Assembly: GCF_027942865.1 (NCBI RefSeq)
Contig: NC_134509.1
Coordinates: 5,295,754 to 5,359,753 of the forward strand
Direction: 5' to 3'
Origin: Odontesthes bonariensis
Taxonomy: Eukaryota > Chordata > Actinopteri > Atheriniformes > Atherinopsidae
DNA: 64,000 bases
Part shown: positions 11,034-22,900 of the stretch, piece after piece
Layout: each line of letters begins with the position of its first letter
How positions within the stretch are numbered: position 1 is the first letter of the stretch
The notes under the pieces: model-generated
What the model was told of the DNA's origin: nothing
The model's input: the letters and a program-made list of their open reading frames with translations, nothing else
Database searches by the model: none
Program-made: the position numbers and the translations under genes

Positions 11034-13520
11034 AAAAAATTGTGTGAAGTTTTCGTTAATGTGGATATATGGAGGTATGCAAAGGGCGTATTACCAAAGC
11101 TTGATCAATAATTATATTAAATTATGTCAGTCCAGTAATGGATGATAAAATAGAGACAAAGCAAACAGAAGATAGATCAAATACAACTTAAAAGGACAGT
11201 CATTTAAAGACTACTTAAATCATTCGTAAACATATGTTCGCTGTAAAAGAAGATCTGTTCACCATCAACGTACAACAGAATAATGGATTTTTACATCGTG
11301 CATGCAGGAAATCTGCTGCCCAGTAGAAATCTCACAGAAAAAGACAAAAAAAAACACATTATTTCAGACCAGTTACTTTTTTCAGGTAAAACTATGACCC
11401 AAAAACCCAAATATGAAAAAATATAAAAAGTTTGTTTTTTAAAAGAGTGCCTGTTAAAAGCATTCTGTGTTCTTGTTTATGGTCTGGTGGTATTCGTTTC
11501 ATTGTAGAAGTGAGTCAAAACAGCCAGTAAATGCCCAGAACTGAACCTTGGTAAATCATTTCTGAAATGAATGCATCTTCTAGCATTTCTAGATCTTTGC
11601 TGCCCTCTGTTGGTGAAAAACTAAAGTAACATTTATTAAAACTAGCAATGAATCAAGAGTGAAACCCACCTGTCTATTGTTGCTCGTCCACAGTGCTTTC
11701 AATTCAAAGGCTTAAAATCACTCATTAAGAGGAGTTCTGTTTGGTTTAAGTCAAGTTCTGATGTGCACATTTAAGATATATATGAAAAGGCTTTTATGTA
11801 AGACTTTTCAATTCCTCTGAGCAAACATCAGAATAAGTGCTCTCGGTTATTTTGCCTCATGAGTTCAGTCACTGGTCTGACAGCCAGTATTGTACATAAA
11901 CAGTTTTTGAAGCCCAACGCCTCACAATTTAACACGCATCCAAAACTTTAGCCTAAACTCTGAAGTAGCCGTTTTCTTAATACACAATATATTACATGAT
12001 CAGACCAACAGAGGAGAGCAAGTCTGACATGAGTTTAAGTTACAACATGTTAAGTGTCTCTCCCAGCACAGGCGCACAGCAGTCAAAGCTGAGCAACATG
12101 AATTAAACTGTGTTTGCATAGCACAACATTTGAATAGTGAACAATTCAGCTGTTCAGCAAGATTACAAAGAGCATCAGTTTGCAGTTCCTGAAAGTCTTG
12201 CATGGTTCCTCTGAACGAAACCTGTACAGAGGCAGTTGTAAAGTTCAGGTCCAAACACCAATCTACCACCCCCCACTCCATCACATTAGACTCTGCAAAG
12301 TTTCCTGTTTTAATTTGAGGAAGTAGCCGGGTAAACGTTTGTGGGCAGTTCCTCTTTCAGTCCATATTTAAACATTCTTCCGCACTGTGGTCTTGCTTAG
12401 TTCCGAAGGACAGGAGGCCTGACAGCTTCACGGTCACGCAGGTGTGTGGATTTGTCATCTTACTACATATTATTTTAAAATATTTTAAACATTTGAGGTT
12501 TTCAGGAGTACAATCTTTCAGGCAACCACTTTGTGAATATATTGACTGGTGTTTGAAGATTTTGGCTGCAGTGAAGGTGGCCGTTCACACAATTGTGACA
12601 GATTTTCTCTGATGTCTCTGCCCCTGGACTTGGTCAAAGCTCCTCAGCAGATTAAAACGACTCTGAGGCGTTTAGAACAAGTTCAGGGTCCCGGACAGAA
12701 ACACTGCAACATTTGAATGAAATGTCTGTGTGTTGCCTGTTCATAAAACAGAAACATTGTTCAGGCCCATTAACATGACTGCAATGCACATTTTTAATAG
12801 CTTTTTTATAGTCATAGTGGAAACATTACCATAGAATTTGTCACGTCTACATTTAACCTGAGCCGTTATGGGTCAAGTATCGCTGTGTAAAATATACTTA
12901 AACAGTAGTACTTAAATGTAAGCCTTATTGAAATCATGAATGAAAAAAGGAATTCACTTGAACTTATTCAAAAATTAAATCTAATCGAGGCAAGAGCTCC
13001 TGACTGCTCACTATCTGTCCCTTGAAATGCTAGGAGAGGAATATAAAAGGTTCGATGACATTGTTTTTTTTTAGTGGTTTCACTCAAAGAGAATTTGTTA
13101 AATAAATAGATAATCCAGCAGCCAGCCTGCTTAACACTTGCCGGTAATCTTTTTCCTCCCGCCGAGCACGGTGCTGGATAATATACTGCAACCACTAAAC
13201 AAAAAAAACTCACCAAGAGCACATCTCCATCACAAGCTCTAATAACGGAGTATATTCATCTACCTGCGCCTTAATTATGCACCAAAACATTTGGCGCTCA
13301 TTTATGCTTCAAAAGGCAGCCTGAGTGTTGACTGAAAATGCTACTGAAAGTTTAGGTTCAGGTGTGAAGCCAGTAAAGGCTTTTCTAGTTCCTGAAATGT
13401 TCTCACACTTCTACTGCACAACCTATATTTATACTTGACCAAGGCAGCTGTGGTACTGAGCTGCTTTTATTGTTGGAGAAAAAAAGAACGACTTTACTAT
13501 CCTCATCCAAGAACAACCGC
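11034..13520. other. Intergenic region between two convergent genes
   Basis: Non-coding and AT-rich, lying between the 3' ends of the plus-strand GTPase gene and minus-strand prpsap1. No recognisable repeat, RNA gene or protein-coding exon was found. Confidence 0.5.
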
Positions 13521-13526
13521 TTTATT
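13521..13526 (-). terminator. Candidate polyadenylation signal of prpsap1
   Basis: Reads AATAAA on the minus strand, about 250 bases downstream of the prpsap1 stop. A second hexamer lies at 13466-13471. Which one is used is unknown. Confidence 0.5.
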
Positions 13527-13773
13527 TGCCATATTCTGCAGCGTACAGAGAAGAAGCTGCACACGATCAATTATTTGTGCCATTTACCTTAACTGATACA
13601 AAGCATACATGAGTGAAGTGAAACTGGTGTATGAAAGAAAAGAAAAGAAGCAAGGTTTTGCTTCATATGCGACATAGATTAAGTACAACTAATCAAACCA
13701 TCAACAGGTGAATTATCAGCTCGGAGACATGTTTACTTTGTGTGTGCCGTGCTCTAAATGTGTGTGCGTGGCC

Positions 13774-13932
13774 TCAGTCATCCACAGCAATGTTGCGGAA
13801 CAGGTAGGCCATGGACTCTCCGTTGTGAATGCGCCGGATCGCCTCAGCCAGGATCATACTGACATCCACCGTTTTGATTTTGGGACACTGGAGCTTCTGC
13901 ACCTCATGAGGAACAGTGTTCGTCACCACCAC
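13774..13932 (-). CDS. prpsap1: prpsap1 coding exon 10 with stop
   Basis: The terminal exon reads [20 protein letters not shown], then [16 protein letters not shown], and ends VDD-stop (TGA at 13774-13776). Confidence 0.95.
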   Translation of the reverse strand: MVVTNTVPHEVQKLQCPKIKTVDVSMILAEAIRRIHNGESMAYLFRNIAVDD

Positions 13933-16900
13933 CTGGAGACACCGAACAAAGGGAGCAACAACCGTTTCAAACTTCTTCCGTTTCTGGGAACATTTTACTG
14001 AATAGTTACATTTCTAAAAGTGGAAAAAAAAAAAATTTAAAGAAAAGAAATTTTTAATTTTAAAATGCTAATTCGCTTAATTTTCCACAGCTTTTAAATC
14101 CACAGATCAAACACTCACACTTTGAGGAATATATTATGATTTTGTGGCTCCTAAAGACGAGGTCACGTGAAACTCTTGCTGTCTCCAGTGTAATACCTCC
14201 ATAAGACATTGTCCAACTCATTAAGTAAGTATGAGCTATATGCATTTAATGTCTAACAAATAAAGCATTAATAAATGCAAACATCGTGTCGGGACTTTTT
14301 GTTGTCGTTGTTGTTGAACAGATAGGCAACAGACTTTTTGGACGAATTGCATGATGCTTGCAAATGGCTTATAAGGTAAATGGATTCAATCGGATTAAAT
14401 CAAACAATAGTTCCAGTCGTCTCATTTCCCCCCTCATTTCCAGACGCATTTTTACAAAATGAGCAGACTGGCTTATAAATTGGGAAGGTGAACCCAAATT
14501 CAATATACATTTTCACCACCAAATGTTAACTTTGTTACCAGAGGGCTGGATGAAATCTAATCTTTTCTCTGTAACCGAGTGCAGGTGATTTTACCTCATC
14601 GATAGCAGACTCCTCTATTAGTCTTGGTGCCTCTGCAGACAATAAGCCATGTGTGGCCATGATGTAGATCTTGTAGGCTCCCCTCTCCTTCAGAATTTCC
14701 GCCGCTGCAACAAAATCCTCCACATCGTCGATGATGTCATCCTGATAAAGGGACCACAACGTTAGGCAGCAAAAGGGCAAAACTGTTAATACATGCGCCT
14801 AAATTGTTGGAAACCCGATTCCTCGTTCATGTTTGCAATTACAAGCATTAAAAAAAAATAAAAAATGTTTTTCTAAATATCTGTAACGAGGAATGAACAA
14901 GACTAACGAGTTCACATGTATGTGAACACAAAAAGCACCAGAAATACAAGGCCCTGCTGTGATATATCATTTCTGCTGGATGAAAAATATTAGAAACGAA
15001 TTCTGAATCAACGTGGACAAAACGGGAATAAATATTTGAAAATCTTATCCATATGACACAGAGTAAGCCCTCATTTCTCACACTGTATTTCTGACATAAA
15101 TATTTCCAAGTCGCCAATAATCGTATAAAAAGGTGAGCTCTTACAACAATGATGGCGATTCTGCCTCCAACGTCTCCGACAACGGTGATGGGCGGCTTCT
15201 CCTTCGCCATCATCACTGGCAGACGAAGATAGAAGAGCGTTACTTTAAGAGAAAGAACTGCAGCGCTTTCTTTAAACTCAATCAGGAACGACGTGTTGCA
15301 GTAAAATGAGAAAGATTTGGTGAGAGAAGATTTGGTTGAAACCTGCAAACATCATGCAAACATCATGCTCCAAAACCCAACAAGCAAACACAACTGAGAT
15401 CTCAGTCTGCAGAGATTTCAAATCATTCTTGATTCACAACTTTGACCCAACACATCTGACTTGCAAGGTCCCCTCGACCTGATCATGCAAAAGAAAAAAC
15501 ATTTGGAAGACCTCCTGCAAGGCCTCTATAAAGAAATTAGAGATATTTCTTTTCTTGAATGATCAGGAATATTTGGGTTGGGAGGCTCTTTGTGACCCCA
15601 ACTAAAAACAAGCACTTTGTAATGCACAACGTAATGATGGAAGCAAGAACAGAAACATAATCAGTGGGGCGGGATACGATTATCTGGCATGATTTTGTTC
15701 ATGTTAAGCGAATTATGAACTACAGTTGTGTAGTGTATGCTCGGTGATGTGCTTTGAACACAACAAGTCTCAAGTATTTCAGGAGAGGGAGAAAGGAGGA
15801 AGAAAAATCTTGAAAAGAAAACAACTTTAATTAAACTTTAAAGTTTTCTCTGAAACTTTGACACTTAGGAGCCTGAGGATCAGATAGATTGTTCACATCG
15901 CAGCATCTCGATTCTTACACACATGGTGCCAAAAATCACATCCGCTGAGAAGATGAGACTGAGGGCTTCCAACAATCATCATGAACATTCAGACACAAAG
16001 ATCCAAGCCTGCCTAAATGTTCCATATTACAACAGTGCAGCTGCATGACATGTCAAAGACCAGACAAAAACACACCGTGGCTCACAAAAACTAGTGAAGC
16101 CTGCTGTGTGCACATCATGTAGAGAACAAAAGTTCAAAATATTTAAGATAAGCCTTACTCTGTGTTTAATACACATTTACTCATATTGCAAGCTGAACTC
16201 GTAATAATCAAACCTGAACATGTTTAAGGGGATCCGCTGGCTCCGTTTCACTGTGAAGCATTATGCTGGCATGGTCTGTGGTCCACTTGTCTGAAGTGCA
16301 CTGATGCTGTTTGAGTGGAACAGTGCTATTGGACTTTTAGCTGTCTCAAATTAAAGCTGGAATAGAAATGAAAGAACTGTGATAATACCTCACATCATGG
16401 GAGAGGTTCAAAGCTGGTTAACAATCTAGTAACTTCAGATAGCTTGGACCAAATGTCCGAAATTGCATCAACTAACCAATCAAAGAGCTCAGCGTGAAAT
16501 GAGGTGCTGATCAATGCAACATTTGTAGAACTGAGGAAAAACAAAACCCGAACGTGCAAAAAAATTAAAAGGTCCCCAAGCTGGATGACATGTCACAAAG
16601 TTTCAGTAAAAATAAATAAATCAGTCTCTTCTCATCAATAATATTTTCACTAAAGTTTATTAGATCTTGATCGCACAGTGTGTGAGTGCCTTAAGACAAT
16701 TTGTTGTATTTAATCTCATTAGCCACCCATCTGTTGATCTGTTCCTGAAAAGGAAGGCTAGCACTAAAGAGCCGGAAAAGGTATCTACATTTCAAATTCC
16801 TCCAGAGGCGCTGCAGTAAGATGGGGTCAGTGTGTGAAATACCTAAAGGCAGCTAAGGTGTCACTCTGGGAAGTCAAATAATGAAATGGGGAATCAGTTT

Positions 16901-19900
16901 GGCAGCAGTGAGACGTAAAGAACTGTACTTAAGCAGCGTTTAGTTCTTATGCAGTGTGGGGGAACATCTTTTGCTACACCTACTGGCTTCATAAGCAGCT
17001 TTAAATGCAAAGATGGAGATTTCAATGATTACTAAACACAGTTAAAAAAAAAAAAAGGGGAAAGTTGGTCTGGTTTATTTATGCCCTAAAATAGCACAAA
17101 GATATAATCAACACCTCCAATGGAACCTAAATGCCCAGATGTTAGGTGGAAGCCCTCTGTAACTCACTGTCACTCCATGCAGGGAAGCATTAAAGTACAT
17201 TTCCTTTAAAAATCAAATAATTCAAAATCAAGTTATTTCAAGCACTATAATCCTACTTGGGAGCTCTATCCCAGGGAATGGGACATGCCTGCTGGTTGCT
17301 GTTGAAAAAGATAGGATGGTACAAAACAAATTAAGACATAATTAGACACGTAGACATATTTACTTTATTTGATATAAATCTGAGAAAAGCTGGTTTCAGG
17401 AGTAAAAACCTTTCGGAACAATGAATCAATATTTCAAGTGATCAATGAACGTTTAAAAGAACAGGAAGAGAAAGCTGGGATGTGACTCAGTACCTGCTGG
17501 AAAAGGAAAAGACGAGAATGAGGGAGACGGGATATTCAACTGGAAGGAGAGCAGATGGCACAGGATGAGATGAGGAGGAAAAGAAATCTGAAGAAGGCAG
17601 CAGGAAAGGAAGGTCCGAGTGATGTCAAACACTGCCTGCAGTATTTCACAGATGGCTACAACAACGCCTGAAGCAGGGCTGACCTGAAAACATGTCGAGC
17701 GCTCTGGAAGGGTCAGCGCGGTCATTACTCTGGACTTTAAATCCATTTCAGTTTAAAACTTCTAAAGATAACACAGCAACATCTCTGGCCCATAAACATC
17801 TACATAATTAGCTTGTTTTCAGTAAAATATCTGGATGAAACTCCTGGAGGAGACACAGAGAGCAAAGTTTGTCTTACATGGCAGCTCCAGACCGGTGTGT
17901 CCCGTGGTCGCTCGGGACAACGGGGGAGAATATCGGCCGTCCGCCATATCCGACTCTGAATGGTGGCCCTCCCCGTGCATCACTGCCAGTCCAAGTCGCA
18001 GCCTCTCAGCATAGGACTGAGCTCTGAGGCAGACCAGCATATGGACATGCAGATGTCAAAGAAACAGACAAATACGACACATACAAACAAATGCGTGAGC
18101 AGAAGAGTGCAGACAGACGTTTGTACGGGAAAGTGACACTATGAGACTGTGCTTTCAACAATGATTTCTCTGTGAAAAGGAAATGACTCGAGTTAGAAAG
18201 GCTTTGTAATGGATGTTTAATTCCCATTTGCACTAAACTATATAAAGAGCTGATTGCCATTTATTTTGAAAGTCTCCCAACCCAGCTAGTGAAGCTATTG
18301 TATTTTTTCCTCAGTTTCAGCTCCTTTATTATTTAATATTTATTTTGTTTTACATTGGATTTGGATTTTGAATCCCCAATTGCACTGACTGAACCAGTTA
18401 CACTTCTTATATTTTTAAGGTTAAGATTGTTTTACTGGTGCACAATTATGCATTTTCTCATGAAAACAAAAACAAATAAAATGTATCCCTCTGACTAAGT
18501 GACAAACACACACACAAAGATAAACTAGACAGATAAAGGCAAGGACAAAAACATACCCGTTTCATTTTGGAGTAAATAGTCTATTGTCTCTAAGCATTAT
18601 CACCGTTTTTAAGTTCTGAGTGTCTCAGTTTTCTACTTGTAGTTACCTCTTAGCAGCTGAAGGGGACTTTGCAACAATTATGGCATTCCTGTAGTCTGGG
18701 ATCTGAGGAGAGAAATATTCTTATATTATATTTCATGTACAGTATATAACGGTCTTCTCTGCGACAGTGTGGCAGCTTGACCAAGAGGACAAATATCTTT
18801 GTGTCCACTGCGTGAACGTAGCCTAACCTCCTCCTGGATGTACTGGATGAGGAAAGGAGAAGCTCTCAGGTTGTCAACAGGGAAACTGAAGAAGCCCTGG
18901 ATTTCCTTCTGGTGAAGGTCCATAGTGATGATATGAGTTAGACCTGCAACACCAGATTCATAAAGTCAATACAAAAGTACGGATTCAAATCGAACTCCTT
19001 GATTATTTGAAGATATCCCAGACTTCACTTGGTAGAAAAATAATCATAAAAGCATAGTGCAACCGCCCTAATGCACCATGTGAACAGATTGATCCCCCAA
19101 CCTGAAACTAACCCCAACATTATGCAACAGGGCATACACTAGTTTGCACCAAGCTTTAGTTGGCTGATTCACTTTGTTAAGTGCAGTTAAAGATATGAAA
19201 ATAAACTGAAACCTACAAAAACTGGACAAAACAAAGACAAAACTGTTACATGTTCTTCTGCCTTAAGAAACACAACAGCAACCAGCAGCTTTACCATCTA
19301 TACATCTATACCCGGGTAGCCTCTTGGTTAAAAACGCTGATGTTTTGTTTGCTACGAAAATGGAGAAAACTAGTGAACAAAGCTATCCTTAGTGGACTGC
19401 AACGTCACCAAATAATCTGAAAAGTATATTGATTATTGCGTCATAAAAGCTACATTACAGACCAAAGATATGGCCGTTGGTTGAATTTAAAGCAGGGCTC
19501 AGTAATACGGGGTTTGTTTGCCATGCAATACACACCCCAAAGCTGTAGGGGGAGCTCCGTAGAAAATAGGCGACAGTCTAACCAGACTGTCGTAAACCCA
19601 CCAAGGCAATTTCCGGTTTATTTTTCAAGACACTGGCAGAGAGTTGGAGAAGACGACGGAGGTTCGCGATGTCTTCAAAGGTATGTAATAAAAGTAATTA
19701 TCAAAGCAGTATAAAAGCACCGTCAACAGCTAATGGAGAGGGGGGGTGTCTATCAGGCTCCCTGGCTCGGCTCAGAGCCCTTTACGACCTGCCGTGAAGC
19801 AGTAGTTCTCGGCTCTCGTGTGTCGCGAGACTTCCAGAGCTAAACAAAGCATGCGGCGCCACAGGCAAAGTTGTAAGCGCTGTTTCGGGCTAGGGCCACC

Positions 19901-22900
19901 AGATGGAGATGGAAATGTCACCATTTTCATCGGAACGGGTCAGCCAAGCAAACTGATGATTGCCAAGCAATTTTATGACCATGAAAAAGTTGCATAGCAT
20001 GTCTTTAAAATCATTTTTTCTTATAGTAGGTTTGTATGAAATATTATTGAGTAGTCAATATTACATAGCTGTTTAAAGCAAGAGGTATTTTGGCGATATT
20101 CACTGTACATCAAACAGATGGATGTGCAAATCTTTTTTTTAAGTCAATCTAACTTCACCAAATGAATACAGCACCCGGCAGAGCACTAAGCTCTGAAAAT
20201 GAGTTTTCATGTGTCGTTTGTTATCAATAACTTGCTCAATGGTTGTAATGTGCAGCCATGCCTTACCAGCCTTAGCTAGCATGGATGCTAGCAACTTGCA
20301 GACAACAGAACCTCTCTTCCTCATCTTGCACTGCTTGCTGTAGGGAAAGTAGGGAATGACTCCAATGATGTTCTTGGCACAGGATGTCTTCAGTGCATAA
20401 GCCATAACTAGCAGCTCCATGATGGCCGTGTTGACATCTCTGAGAAACAATACAATAAAGCAAAGCGTATAGATTAGATCTCTTACTGCACAGGTGTGGC
20501 TTAACTCAATGACCCATTAAATAAGCAACCAAAAAGAGGATTTACGGTAATGAGCTAAACATGAAGCAAGAAACTGAACTTTTATTTATGAGATTACCAT
20601 AATCTCAGCCCCTAACAACTGAATAAATTGTGAGCAATAGAGACTCTTTCTTTTCACACTTTCTGTTATATTCACATAGCCTGCTCTCAAACTATCGGCT
20701 TTTCGTCTGACCCCGAGGCAAAAAGAACCTTAATAAATGTATCAACGTGAATATTACGTTCTAGACAGCAAAGACAGTTGAATAGAAGAGAAGTTTTCTC
20801 CAAAGAGATTTTTGAAACCCTCGCTGATAACAAAAAAAATTATGATAATCAATACCACATCACAAATTCAGTATACTCTCATCACTGCTCGGAACAAGAG
20901 AGCAAATAGCTTTTTATCTATTCCATCATAAAGTCATGAGGCCGTACTAAACAAAAAAACATATCTGTCGCACAGCAGCAAAACAATCTTGGTCAAGCTG
21001 TCGTGTTAAAAATAAAGCAAATGGAACATCAGCACTCATCAATGTTGGCCCTTTCCACACAGAAGTCGTGCCCTAGTGGCACAGAAAAGACTTTGTTGTT
21101 AAACCTCCATTATTCCCCTTTAGTAATTCAGACAGGCCAAAAAGAGTAGTCTTAGTGCCTCATCAGTGTGCGCTTAGGCTTCATTTACACTGCAAGTCTT
21201 GATGCCCAGATCTGATTTTTTGCCTAAATCCGATTTTTTTTTTAATGTGTGGTTACACGTACTTTAATAATGTGACTCATATCTGATTCACGCGATTACA
21301 CTTGCCTATCACCTGAAAAATCACGCATGCCTACTTAAGTGTTTACCAAACTCTACTGCTGAGGCAAATGGACGACGTTGACATAGGTGTGATGCTAGTG
21401 TTGCGGTACATGAGAAGTTCGCCCAACATTGGCAGGATTTTAAGGCAGAGAAGGAGGAAAAGGGCCATTATTGCATCCTGTGCACACGCGGCAATTATTG
21501 CCTCCTCAGCTGTTCAGAGGTGTGTCTGGGTGCGAGACCGATCCCAGGACTGGTGGGAGAATGTTGTGGCGGGCTTTGATGAAGAGCAGTGGGTCAGCAA
21601 TTTTAGAATGAGCCGACAAACTTTTGATATGCTGTGCGAGAGTTTGTTCCCATTCTTCTCCTACCAAGACACCACATTTCGTCGGGCGATTCCACTGAAA
21701 ATGCGTGTCGGTGTCGCTCTTTGGTGGCTAACGAAATGTGTAAGAATAACCGATATGCCTGTTTACACGGCGGTCGCATTGCATATATCCGATTCGTATC
21801 TGATCAATTTCCACATATGAAGGAGGCCTGTATCCGATCTCAAAATATCCAAATGCATGCGTCCTTGTCCTATTTACATGGTCAAAAAACATATCCGATC
21901 TGTGTCACATGAGAGCAAAAAAATCGGAATTGGGTAACATTTAACTGACAGTGTAAATGTAGCCTTAAGACACAGCAAACCAGTTTTGCACAATCAGCTA
22001 AGTAACAAAGGGTCGTTGCTAAGAGCAGTGTTTCTATCTTTCCATCTTTGTGGCGAAAACAAGACACGCACACACACACACACTGATTAGGCTCTGTGAC
22101 AACTTCTCTGCAGACTCAGTATGACAGTGTGAAAAATATATATAGTATATAGAATAAAGGGCCAAAAGAATGAAAAAACAATCAGCAAAAGAAATAATGC
22201 TTTTGCTTTTCACATAAAAACATGTGGAGATATATATTTGTTAGGGCTGGGACTTTAGCGCGTTAATTTCGATTAATTAACTACACACATATTAGCGCGT
22301 TAAAAAAAATAACGCATTTTAATCGCACACTATAATTTTTTTTTTTTTTTTTTTTTTTTTAAATACAGACGGATGGACGCAAGTCAAGCAAGACTGATCG
22401 CACCCACTCAGAAATTTACTGATGATGAGGGCTGACGAGGGGCTCGTTGTGTAGCCAATATTTCATGCGGTATTAAATTTCATCTGGGCGGAATGAAAGA
22501 AAGATATGTCTGGAGAGAGCTTTTGTGTGTGCGCGAGTACTTCCGGTGAAAACTTCCGGTGATTTGACAGCTAGCTCGTCAGGTTAGGGCCAGTGGCCGT
22601 AAACAAAGGTTATAGCCGAGAAGAAAGATGATAATATAACATAGCTAAAAAGACTAGCTTTCTTCAGTAGCCTAATGCTTACCGATTTAGCAAGCCTAGC
22701 AGCCTCGTTGCTAATGCTAGCCGCCGTAACGTTACCAACCATACCCGACGTCAAGGAGTTGGCTGAGCAGGTTATGGAGGGGCTGGCAGAGTTAACTTCA
22801 TAATGGGTGAGTGCAGGTTTCATTCACTTGTTTTCATTCTTTCACAGGATTGATTCACTTCAATGGTTTATCCCATTGCTGGCCGCCGAGCCATTATGTG

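Noticed and set aside
22584-22823. 79-codon minus-strand frame with a hydrophobic N-terminal half.
   Set aside because: It lies inside the hAT-like non-autonomous element, and no family resemblance is seen.
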